In this document: positions 1 through 5,894 of the stretch, one piece after another
Layout of the letters: each line of letters starts with the position of its first letter
How positions within the stretch are numbered: position 1 is the stretch's first letter
Source of the DNA: Erysipelotrichia bacterium
GTDB lineage: Bacteria; Bacillota_I; Bacilli_A; RFN20; CAG-826
Reading direction: 5' to 3'
Assembly: GCA_012511695.1 (NCBI GenBank)
Contig: JAAZFO010000130.1
Location: forward strand, 1-6,937
Length of the DNA: 6,937 nt
The notes under the pieces: model-generated
What the model was told of the DNA's origin: nothing
The model's database searches: none
The model's input: the letters and a program-made list of their open reading frames with translations, nothing else
Position numbers and translations under genes: made by a program

Positions 1-381
1 ATTATATCCAGTGATCCATTTTATCGCGGCGAAGTTGCCGCCCGTGAAAAAAGAGTCATCGCTTTTATAAAAAAAGAAAACCTCGTTCATTTATTACAAA
101 ACAATGAGGACTTTTTATTTTTATATTTAAAGGCGCAATCTGATTTTGGCAAGGCCCTTAACGCGCGCATCCAATTATTATCTTTTAATACCGCTGAAGA
201 AAAACTACTTTATTACGCCAGTAAAAATAATAATGTTATCGAGTTTAAAAGTGTCACTGCCTTAGCAAAAGTCATCGGTGTACAAAGGGAAACTTTGTCC
301 CGGCTATTAACGGCCTTAGTGGCCCGCCATATGATCAAAAAAGAAAAGGGCAAAATTACTGTTTTAAAGAAAAAAGGTTAA
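1..381 (+). CDS. Crp/Fnr-family transcriptional regulator, C-terminal part (5' end outside window)
   Basis: The open frame runs from the window edge to TAA at 379-381, giving 126 residues with no start in view. The first ~30 residues resemble the end of a cyclic-nucleotide-type beta-roll, with a segment like the 'FIPKEEFLELL' strand-helix of the family. A long dimerisation helix follows (about 35-62) with the common pattern LLS..TAEEKLLYYA at 59-73. A winged helix-turn-helix comes next: SVTALAKVIGV (84-94), recognition helix QRETLSRLLTAL (95-106), then a wing rich in Lys and Gly (113-122). These show a DNA-binding cytosolic regulator. The N-terminal sensor region is missing, so cAMP, heme or Fe-S sensing cannot be judged. 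The stop is one base from the stop of the opposite-strand folD, with no terminator between them. Family call is firm; target and signal are unknown. Confidence 0.85.
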   Translation: MISSDPFYRGEVAAREKRVIAFIKKENLVHLLQNNEDFLFLYLKAQSDFGKALNARIQLLSFNTAEEKLLYYASKNNNVIEFKSVTALAKVIGVQRETLSRLLTALVARHMIKKEKGKITVLKKKG

Positions 382-382
382 T

Positions 383-1177
383 TTACCCATTAATGTCTTT
401 AATTTTTAATAAGTTTTCATATAAAGCTAACCTAGTCAAAAGTCCGACACCACCGGGAACTGGGGTTTGGAGTTTAACTGGTAAATTTTTTAAGGCATCA
501 CCGACTAGGCCTTCTTCTGTCCGGTTAATACCAACATCAACGATAACTGCTTCTTTTTTATAGGTAAAACGATTATCTAAAAAAGCAGTCTTACCAATCG
601 CGATGACAATTAACTCAGCATGAGCGATATAAAAAGCCATATCTTCTGGACTTGTTCTACTGTGTAAAACAGTCACATTCATATTTTCTTTTAAAAGTAA
701 TTTAGCCATCGGTTTTCCGACGATGTTACTCCGGCCAATAACGACAGCGTTTTTTCCTTCAAGTGGAATGTTTTTATGTTTGAGATAATTAAGAATTCCT
801 TGAGGAGTGCAAGCGACCAAAGAAGAAAGTGGGTGGAAGCCATCGACATCTTTTTCAGGAGAAATCGCTAATTTAACGAGTTCTTCATCAATGCCTTTTG
901 GTAAGGGCATTTGGACAATAAAACCATCATAAGCCGGATCATTATTTAATCGCGCGATCACTTTTAATAAGTCCGCTTGTGAAGTAGTGATATCAAGCTT
1001 AATTAACTCAGCCTTAATGCCTAATTGTTCAGCATCTTTAAGTTTCCCTTTAACGTAAGCGTTGCTGCCAGCGTCTTCATTTACTTGGACAATCGCAATG
1101 CTTGGTTTTTCCGTCAGGGAGGCCACTAAATTTTTAATCTCATCTTTTCTGTTTTGTACGTAGTCTTTAATCGTCAT
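383..1177 (-). CDS. folD: Bifunctional methylenetetrahydrofolate dehydrogenase / methenyltetrahydrofolate cyclohydrolase FolD
   Basis: This cytosolic enzyme interconverts 5,10-methylene-THF, 5,10-methenyl-THF and 10-formyl-THF, feeding thymidylate, purine and formyl-Met synthesis. Visible family motifs are the catalytic Tyr41 and Lys45 (Y-V-K-G-K), Gln89 in DGFIVQMPLP, Asp112 in KDVDGFHP, the nucleotide-binding loop GRSNIVGKP (148-156), VDVGINR, and the C-terminal TPVPGGVG. The protein has 264 residues against about 280-290 in most homologues. Much of the difference is a missing loop: between DGFHP and CTP only six residues remain where the family usually has about 15, including a conserved N-x-G-R-L. 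The ATG (1175-1177) overlaps the TGA of the upstream deaminase gene as ATGA. There is no clear ribosome binding site of its own, so translational coupling is likely. Identity is firm; the effect of the deletion on activity is unknown. Confidence 0.95.
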   Translation of the reverse strand: MTIKDYVQNRKDEIKNLVASLTEKPSIAIVQVNEDAGSNAYVKGKLKDAEQLGIKAELIKLDITTSQADLLKVIARLNNDPAYDGFIVQMPLPKGIDEELVKLAISPEKDVDGFHPLSSLVACTPQGILNYLKHKNIPLEGKNAVVIGRSNIVGKPMAKLLLKENMNVTVLHSRTSPEDMAFYIAHAELIVIAIGKTAFLDNRFTYKKEAVIVDVGINRTEEGLVGDALKNLPVKLQTPVPGGVGLLTRLALYENLLKIKDING

Positions 1178-1659
1178 AATTTTTCATCAATAATTTGTTT
1201 GAGTTCTTTCCCGGTATACTGTCTTATTTTAATGCCGGCTAACTGTAGCAATTTCCGACTCGATTGGATGGAAATGGTATTTTCATATTTGTTATCCAAA
1301 AAGACAACTTCCTTAATGCCGACTTGAATGCAAGCTTTCGCGCATTCATTGCATGGGAAAAGAGTGACATACAACCGACACCCTTTTAAGGCGCTGCCAT
1401 CCCGTGCATTTAAAATAGCGTTAAATTCCGCATGACAAACATACAAGTACTTAGAATCTAAATCAACACCCCTATTCCAGGACAACTTCTCTTCATCTAA
1501 ACCCGTCGGCATCCCGTTATAACCAATGGAAACAACTTTATTATCATTGTCTACAATACAAGCGCCGACTTTAGTGTAGGGGTCTTTACTTCTTAAGGCG
1601 CTAAAAGAAGCGATTCCCATAAAATATTCGTCCCAAGAAATGTTGTCATATTTATTCAT
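1174..1659 (-). CDS. comEB: dCMP deaminase (ComEB-type cytidine/deoxycytidylate deaminase family)
   Basis: It probably deaminates dCMP to dUMP in the cytosol, giving substrate for thymidylate synthase. The 161-residue protein has the zinc and catalytic signature CHAEFNAIL (His76 zinc ligand, Glu78 proton shuttle) and FPCNECAK (Cys103 and Cys106 zinc ligands). The N-terminal SKDPYTKVGACIV and GYNGMPTG (46-53) are typical of dCMP deaminases and unlike tRNA adenosine or cytidine deaminases. It is the first gene of a two-gene unit with folD, overlapping it by 4 bp (ATGA). The two products act on either side of thymidylate synthase. The start ATG (1657-1659) has only a weak AAGAGA upstream. The stop is TGA, which argues for the standard bacterial code. 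The symbol comEB follows Bacillus usage and does not imply a competence role. A guanine-nucleotide or allosteric role was not assessed. Confidence 0.92.
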   Translation of the reverse strand: MNKYDNISWDEYFMGIASFSALRSKDPYTKVGACIVDNDNKVVSIGYNGMPTGLDEEKLSWNRGVDLDSKYLYVCHAEFNAILNARDGSALKGCRLYVTLFPCNECAKACIQVGIKEVVFLDNKYENTISIQSSRKLLQLAGIKIRQYTGKELKQIIDEKL

Positions 1660-1666
1660 ATCTCTT

Positions 1667-1694
1667 ATTATATTGAAGTTTGACTTTAAGGCAA
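1667..1694 (-). promoter_or_regulatory. Candidate sigma-A-type promoter for the deaminase-folD unit
   Basis: On the minus strand, a perfect TATAAT (1672 to 1667) lies 16 bp downstream of TTGCCT (1694 to 1689, 4 of 6 matches to TTGACA). Transcription would start around 1660, right at the ATG at 1659, so the mRNA would be leaderless or nearly so. The -10 match is strong, but in AT-rich DNA chance matches are common. Confidence 0.4.
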
Positions 1695-1708
1695 CGAAAT
1701 ATTAATAT
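1680..1708 (+). promoter_or_regulatory. Candidate promoter for nrdG
   Basis: TTGACT (1680-1685, 5 of 6 matches) is followed after 17 bp by TAATAT (1703-1708, 4 of 6). The predicted start near 1715 would leave a leader of about 9 nt. Its -35 lies inside the spacer of the opposite-strand promoter for the deaminase gene, so the two promoters would overlap and compete. The -10 sits inside an 18-bp palindrome. Confidence 0.4.
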
Positions 1709-1716
1709 ATTAATAT
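1699..1716. repeat. 18-bp perfect AT-only palindrome overlapping the nrdG -10
   Basis: Bases 1699-1716 (ATATTAATA then TATTAATAT) read the same on both strands with no spacer. The palindrome covers the proposed nrdG -10 and ends seven bases before the ATG, a position fitting a repressor site. It contains only A and T, so chance is a real alternative. It does not match the NrdR box well, because the outer ACAC/GTGT arms are absent. Confidence 0.45.
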
Positions 1717-1723
1717 CTTATTT

Positions 1724-2410
1724 ATGGCAATTGTCGGAATTGATACACTTTCTTTATTAGACTACGAAGACAAGGTCGCTTGTGTTATTTTTTTTAAGGC
1801 ATGTAACTTTCGGTGTCCGTTTTGTCATAACGGAACTTCTGTTTTAGAAGCGATTGATTCCATTGATTTTCAAGAAGTCATCGATTCATTAAAAAAAAGG
1901 ATTGGTTTAATAGATGCCGTCGTTTTTTCAGGAGGCGAACCAACCCTTGAACGAGACATAGTGAACAAAATTAAAAGGGTGAAAGATTTAGGTTTTTTGG
2001 TAAAGTTAGATACCAATGGAACAAAACCCGAAGTCATAGAAAAGCTATTAGATGAACAACTAGTCGACTATATAGCGATGGATATTAAAAATAGTCCGGC
2101 GCTATACGCTAAGACGAGTGGAGTGAACAGAGTTGATCTCGATAGTATTAAAAAAAGTATCGCTTTAATTATTAAACGCGCCCCTGATTATGAGTTTAGG
2201 ACTACTCTAGTTAAAGAATTTCATGAATTGATGGATGTCGAACAATATCTCGCTTTAATTAAAGGGGCGAAAAAATTATATTTACAAAAGTTTGTTGATC
2301 GCGAGGAGTGCTTTCAAAAAGGCCTCCATGAAGTTGATATCCTAGAGGCCGAACGTTTAAAAGAAATTTTAAAAGATGTTATTCCACGAGTGGAATTACG
2401 GGGCTACTAA
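1724..2410 (+). CDS. nrdG: Anaerobic ribonucleoside-triphosphate reductase activating protein (NrdG2-type radical SAM)
   Basis: NrdG is a radical-SAM iron-sulfur enzyme that cleaves S-adenosylmethionine to place the glycyl radical on NrdD. The 228-residue protein has the cluster motif C-x3-C-x2-C as CNFRCPFC (Cys27, Cys31, Cys34), preceded by the subfamily-typical SLLDY (10-14) and VIFF, and the SAM-binding SGGEPT at 69-74. Its length and its conserved later blocks (DYIAMDIKN; DYEFRTTLVKEFH; LYLQKFVD) fit the longer NrdG2-type activases rather than the ~155-residue enteric NrdG. No G occurs in the 27 bases before the ATG, so there is no Shine-Dalgarno site. The start is supported by the family N-terminus beginning just there. 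Unlike common nrdDG operons, this gene points toward nrdD and overlaps the 3' end of the flavoprotein gene by 32 bp. A pyruvate-formate-lyase activase is less likely, given the subfamily motifs and the nearby nrdD. Confidence 0.9.
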   Translation: MAIVGIDTLSLLDYEDKVACVIFFKACNFRCPFCHNGTSVLEAIDSIDFQEVIDSLKKRIGLIDAVVFSGGEPTLERDIVNKIKRVKDLGFLVKLDTNGTKPEVIEKLLDEQLVDYIAMDIKNSPALYAKTSGVNRVDLDSIKKSIALIIKRAPDYEFRTTLVKEFHELMDVEQYLALIKGAKKLYLQKFVDREECFQKGLHEVDILEAERLKEILKDVIPRVELRGY

Positions 2411-3317
2411 TATTCGTATGCAAATACTTATCGACAAAGAAAGCAGCAACTGAGGCGTCACCAAAGGCACTAGCTAATTGGAAGACGTCTTTTTTTCTGG
2501 TGTCACCGATGGCGAATAAACCACCTAAAGATGTTTCCATATTTTCGTTAGTGATGATGAATCCATGCTCATCAGTTTTTACCAAGGCTTTGAATAAGTC
2601 GTTTTGCGGTACTTGACCAATGGCGACAAAAACATTATTAGTCGGATAGTCGTGAATAGTTAGGTCTTTAGTGTTTTCAAATCTTAAGCCCGCTAATTCG
2701 TCTTTCCCTAAATAAGCAATTAAATTCATGTTATGGGTGACGTGAATATTCGGAGTAACTCTTAAGCGTTCAATGAGAATTTGATCCGCAAAGAAGCGTT
2801 CAAATAAGGTAAAGACATAAACATTAGTGGAAGTCTTTGATAACATCAAAGCGTATTGTAAGGCCGTATTAGCATCACCGATTAAATAAGTATCTTCATC
2901 TTTAAAAAATGCTCCATCACACACCGCACAAAACGAAATACCTTTGCCGACAAATTCGTCTTCATTTGGCAAATTCATCTTGCGGTGCTTGACGCCGTTA
3001 GCTAAGATGACCGCTCGAGATTTATAAGCGCGGTATTGTGTCGTCACTTCAAAAAGGTTATCGATTTTTAAGACCCTTTTTACTTCTTCAAGTTCAAATT
3101 TTGCTCCAAGGTCGAGAATTTGTTCGAAGAGATTGTGAGAAAATTCTAAACCAGAAATGTCTTTAATGCCCGGAATATTTTCAACGCGCGGAGAATTGGC
3201 AATTTGGCCACCGAAGTTTTCTTTTTCTAAAATTAAGACTGAGTGACCCATTCTTAAGAGGTTAAGAGCGGCACTCATGCCGGCTGGGCCACCTCCAACG
3301 ATAATGACATCAAACAT
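2379..3317 (-). CDS. trxB: Thioredoxin-reductase-like FAD disulfide oxidoreductase with degenerate NADPH site
   Basis: The 312-residue cytosolic flavoprotein of the low-molecular-weight thioredoxin reductase fold should pass electrons to a redoxin disulfide. FAD-binding GGGPAG lies at 8-13, NFGGQI at 34-39, the redox-active CAVCDG has Cys130 and Cys133, and a second FAD motif GLFAIGD lies near the C-terminus. The NADPH domain is unusual. The usual GGGxSA/TA is GDANTA (147-152), and the HRRxxFRA that grips the NADPH 2'-phosphate is TLFERFFA (170-177). Low-GC anaerobes are known to have TrxB-like proteins lacking these motifs, some of which use ferredoxin, so NADPH use should not be assumed. 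The ATG is two bases after the nrdD stop, implying one operon and coupled translation, with the fused redoxin of NrdD as the likely partner. The last ~10 residues, beyond the family's usual end near KYL, are encoded inside antisense nrdG. Confidence 0.85.
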   Translation of the reverse strand: MFDVIIVGGGPAGMSAALNLLRMGHSVLILEKENFGGQIANSPRVENIPGIKDISGLEFSHNLFEQILDLGAKFELEEVKRVLKIDNLFEVTTQYRAYKSRAVILANGVKHRKMNLPNEDEFVGKGISFCAVCDGAFFKDEDTYLIGDANTALQYALMLSKTSTNVYVFTLFERFFADQILIERLRVTPNIHVTHNMNLIAYLGKDELAGLRFENTKDLTIHDYPTNNVFVAIGQVPQNDLFKALVKTDEHGFIITNENMETSLGGLFAIGDTRKKDVFQLASAFGDASVAAFFVDKYLHTNISSPVIPLVE

Positions 3318-3319
3318 AG

Positions 3320-5695
3320 TTAGTTCACTAAGCTTTCGATATAGCCTTTAATGTTCGAGGCGTTTTCATAAATTCCGGTTGTGCCGTCAACCATGGGAAC
3401 GATGAGTGTTGGTGCTTTTTTAATGTTAAAAGATTTGGACATTTCAATATTTTCTTCGGCATCGATGACGGTATATTTGATACCAGCCTTATCTAAGAGC
3501 ATTTTTGACATCGTGCAGTTTGGACATGTCTTAGTGGAAAACAATAAGATTTCAGCAACATCGGCAACTTCTTCTTTCTCTTCTTTGTTGCCGGCAACAT
3601 TATTAATCTTCCGTGTCAATCTCGATTTACCTAGTTCGTATTCACGTCTATCTTCAAATTCTTTTAATTTGCCGTCATTCCAGTTTTGGACTGGGCGATA
3701 GTAACCGGTAATCCGTGAATAAACTTCTGTTGTTTTGCCACATTTTGGACAGAGAGGAATTTCACCATTTAAGTAACCATGATCGCGGCAAACACTATAA
3801 GTCGGTGACATGGTGTAATACGGAATATGGTAATTTTCAGCAATCTTTTTCACTAAATTCATACAAGATTTCCAACTCGGTAATTTTTGTCCGAGGAAAC
3901 AGTGAAAGACTGTGCCAGAAGTGTAAAGAGTTTGCAAGCCGTCTTGGATATCAAGAGCTTTAAAGACATCTTCTGTGTAGCCGACTGGCAAGTTTGATGA
4001 GTTGGTGTAATAAGGAGTCTCTCCTTGTTCAGAAGCGACGATTATGTCTGGATAAATAGCTTTATCATGTTTTGCTAAACGATAAGAAGTAGATTCCGCT
4101 GGCGTGGCTTCTAAGTTGTATAAGTCACCATATAATTCTTGGAAATCAGAAAGTTTTTCGCGCATATGGTTTAGCACGTCTTTAGTGAACTGAACGCTTT
4201 TAGGATCGGTCATATCTTTTTTAATCCAGCGCGCATTTAAGCAAGCTTCATTCATGCCGACTAAACCGATAGTGGAAAAGTGGTTATTGAAATCGCCTAA
4301 ATAGCGTTTGGTATACGGATATAAACCCGCATCCATCAAAGTAGTAATTGTGTTACGTTTGACTTTTAGCGACCTGGCTGAGATGGCTAGAGCGATGTCT
4401 AAACGACGATAAAAGTCTGCCTCATCAGTTGCTAAATATGCAATCCGCGGCATGTTTATAGTGACGACACCGATTGAACCAGTTGATTCGCCAGAACCGA
4501 AAAAGCCACCGGATTTCTTTCTTAACTCTCTTAAATCAAGTCTTAAACGACAACACATACTGCGAACATCGCTTGGTTCCATATCGCTATTAATATAGTT
4601 GGAGAAATAAGGAGTGCCGTATTTCGCGGTCATTTCAAATAATAATTTATTGTTTTCTGTTTCGCTCCAATCGAAAGTTTTAGTGATGGAGTAAGTCGGA
4701 ATTGGATATTGGAAACCACGGCCATTAGCGTCGCCTTCAATCATGATTTCAATAAAAGCTTTGTTGACCATTTCCATTTCTTTTATGCAATCCTTGTATT
4801 TATATGGCATTTCTTTACCACCGACTAAACAGTTTAAATCCGCCATATCATCAGGTACAACCCAGTCGAGCGTAATATTAGTGAATGGAGCTTGTGTGCC
4901 CCAACGAGAAGGAGTGTTGACGCCATAAATGAAAGACTGAATGCACTGCTTAACGTCTCTATAGGTTAAATTATCCGCTTTAACAAAGGGAGCCAAATAC
5001 GTGTCGAAGGAAGAGAAGGCTTGCGCCCCAGCCCATTCGTTTTGCATAATGCCTAAGAAGTTAACCATTTGATTACAAAGCGTACTTAAATGGGCGGCAG
5101 GTGAGGAAGTGATCTTACCAGTAACGCCACCTAAACCTTCTTGGATTAATTGCTTTAATGACCAACCAGCACAATAACCGGTTAACATCGATAAGTCGTG
5201 GATGTGAATATCGGCGTTTCTGTGAGCGTTAGCGATTTCATCATCATAGACTTCGCTCAACCAATAATTGGCGGTCACAGCGCCGCTATTAGATAAAATT
5301 AAGCCACCGACAGAATAAGTAACGGTGCTATTTTCTTTAACGCGCCAATCATTAATATTTAAGTAATTATTGACGACGTTTTTATAATTGAGATTTGTCT
5401 CTTTAATGTCACGCAATTTTTGATGTTGTTTACGGTAAATAATATAAGAACGCGCGACATCAACATAACCCGCTTGAATTAAAACAATTTCGACTGAGTC
5501 CTGCACGTCTTCGACGCCAACGACTTCGTTGACAATTTTTTTATTGAAGTCCGCGGTCACGCGTAAGGAGAGCATCTCGATAATATCGCTGTTATAAAAC
5601 TTGTGTTCAGCCATAAATGCTTTTTCAATCGCATTTTCGATTTTGGTTATTACAAAATCTTCAATTGTTCCATCTCTTTTTCTAATTTTGAGCAT
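3320..5695 (-). CDS. nrdD: Anaerobic (class III) ribonucleoside-triphosphate reductase with C-terminal redoxin domain
   Basis: This oxygen-sensitive glycyl-radical enzyme reduces ribonucleotides to deoxyribonucleotides. Domains in its 791 residues: an ATP-cone for allosteric control (1 to ~95, starting IRKRDGTIEDF); the ten-stranded barrel (~100-630) with candidate active-site Cys175 (GYCAGWSL) and the CC pair Cys381/Cys382 (SMCCRL), one of which should form the thiyl radical; NLEATPAES with Glu529 and Glu534; a metal site of Cys636, His639 or nearby, Cys649 and Cys652; and the radical motif RITGYY with Gly664. After a Lys/Glu-rich linker (~685-713) comes a glutaredoxin/thioredoxin-like domain (~714-791) with CPNC (Cys724, Cys727) and cis-proline APT (Pro762). 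The CCRL motif, unlike the enteric/T4 active site, and the fused redoxin suggest thiol rather than formate reduction; this is inference. The gene has an AGGAGG site and is followed two bases later by the flavoprotein gene. Similar redoxin-tailed NrdD proteins, as I recall, exist in gut Firmicutes. Confidence 0.96.
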   Translation of the reverse strand: MLKIRKRDGTIEDFVITKIENAIEKAFMAEHKFYNSDIIEMLSLRVTADFNKKIVNEVVGVEDVQDSVEIVLIQAGYVDVARSYIIYRKQHQKLRDIKETNLNYKNVVNNYLNINDWRVKENSTVTYSVGGLILSNSGAVTANYWLSEVYDDEIANAHRNADIHIHDLSMLTGYCAGWSLKQLIQEGLGGVTGKITSSPAAHLSTLCNQMVNFLGIMQNEWAGAQAFSSFDTYLAPFVKADNLTYRDVKQCIQSFIYGVNTPSRWGTQAPFTNITLDWVVPDDMADLNCLVGGKEMPYKYKDCIKEMEMVNKAFIEIMIEGDANGRGFQYPIPTYSITKTFDWSETENNKLLFEMTAKYGTPYFSNYINSDMEPSDVRSMCCRLRLDLRELRKKSGGFFGSGESTGSIGVVTINMPRIAYLATDEADFYRRLDIALAISARSLKVKRNTITTLMDAGLYPYTKRYLGDFNNHFSTIGLVGMNEACLNARWIKKDMTDPKSVQFTKDVLNHMREKLSDFQELYGDLYNLEATPAESTSYRLAKHDKAIYPDIIVASEQGETPYYTNSSNLPVGYTEDVFKALDIQDGLQTLYTSGTVFHCFLGQKLPSWKSCMNLVKKIAENYHIPYYTMSPTYSVCRDHGYLNGEIPLCPKCGKTTEVYSRITGYYRPVQNWNDGKLKEFEDRREYELGKSRLTRKINNVAGNKEEKEEVADVAEILLFSTKTCPNCTMSKMLLDKAGIKYTVIDAEENIEMSKSFNIKKAPTLIVPMVDGTTGIYENASNIKGYIESLVN

Positions 5696-5701
5696 AAAAA
5701 T

Positions 5702-5710
5702 TCCTCCTTG
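5702..5710 (-). promoter_or_regulatory. Strong Shine-Dalgarno site of nrdD
   Basis: AAGGAGGAA, reading toward lower coordinates with AGGAGG at 5708-5703, precedes the ATG at 5695 by seven bases. It fixes the nrdD start. It contrasts with the weak or absent sites in front of nrdG, folD and the flavoprotein gene. Confidence 0.85.
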
Positions 5711-5732
5711 AAGTTTGGCGTAAAATAAAATG

Positions 5733-5784
5733 TATCAGTGGTGATAGATCTCTTTTGCATCTATCGTTGTGGAAACCAATGATA
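5733..5784 (-). promoter_or_regulatory. Bulged inverted repeat in the nrdD upstream region, possible structured leader
   Basis: Read on the nrdD strand, an outer arm TATCATTGGT (5784-5775) pairs with ACCACTGATA (5742-5733) at 9 of 10 positions. An inner arm GATAGAT (5765-5759) pairs perfectly with ATCTATC (5749-5743) across a 9-nt loop. On the 3' side the two arms are contiguous; on the 5' side a 9-nt bulge, TTCCACAAC, lies between them. About 16 pairs would form, ending 37 nt before the ATG. No T-run follows directly, so it is not a plain terminator. It fits no riboswitch class I recognise. No convincing promoter was found upstream, so it is uncertain whether the whole repeat is transcribed, or acts as a DNA site. 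Confidence 0.45.
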
Positions 5785-5894
5785 AGAGCAAGTGTTTAAA
5801 TCTTAAATGAAAAAGGGACAGAAAAAAAGAGAAAAAATGACAAATCTATACACTGTCTAGTTTTCTGCTTATTTCGCTTTGTTTTTGTTTGGCA

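Noticed and set aside
1174..1176. Mycoplasma-type code with TGA read as tryptophan.
   Set aside because: TGA ends the deaminase at the expected family length inside an ATGA junction, tryptophan is written TGG, and no other gene contains in-frame TGA.
1699..1716. The palindrome before nrdG as an NrdR box.
   Set aside because: It lacks the ACAC/GTGT outer arms and the usual tandem second box; only the AT-rich centre is similar.
3381..3963. Plus-strand open frames within nrdD (3381-3701, 3715-3963, and 4743-4928), and one within the TetR gene (6174-6404).
   Set aside because: They are antisense to strongly conserved coding sequence, have no family likeness, and show no convincing ribosome binding sites.
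5743..5785. GGTTTCCACAAC in the nrdD leader resembles part of the purine / 2'-deoxyguanosine riboswitch core (GTTTCTACC).
   Set aside because: The three-way junction, the upstream TAT.A segment and the second conserved loop are absent, and the local bases pair as a simple bulged hairpin.
5822..5857. Terminator after the TetR gene: GACA / TGTC followed by T-runs on the minus strand.
   Set aside because: The stem is only four pairs with an 11-nt loop and low GC. The T-rich run alone is not enough to call a terminator.
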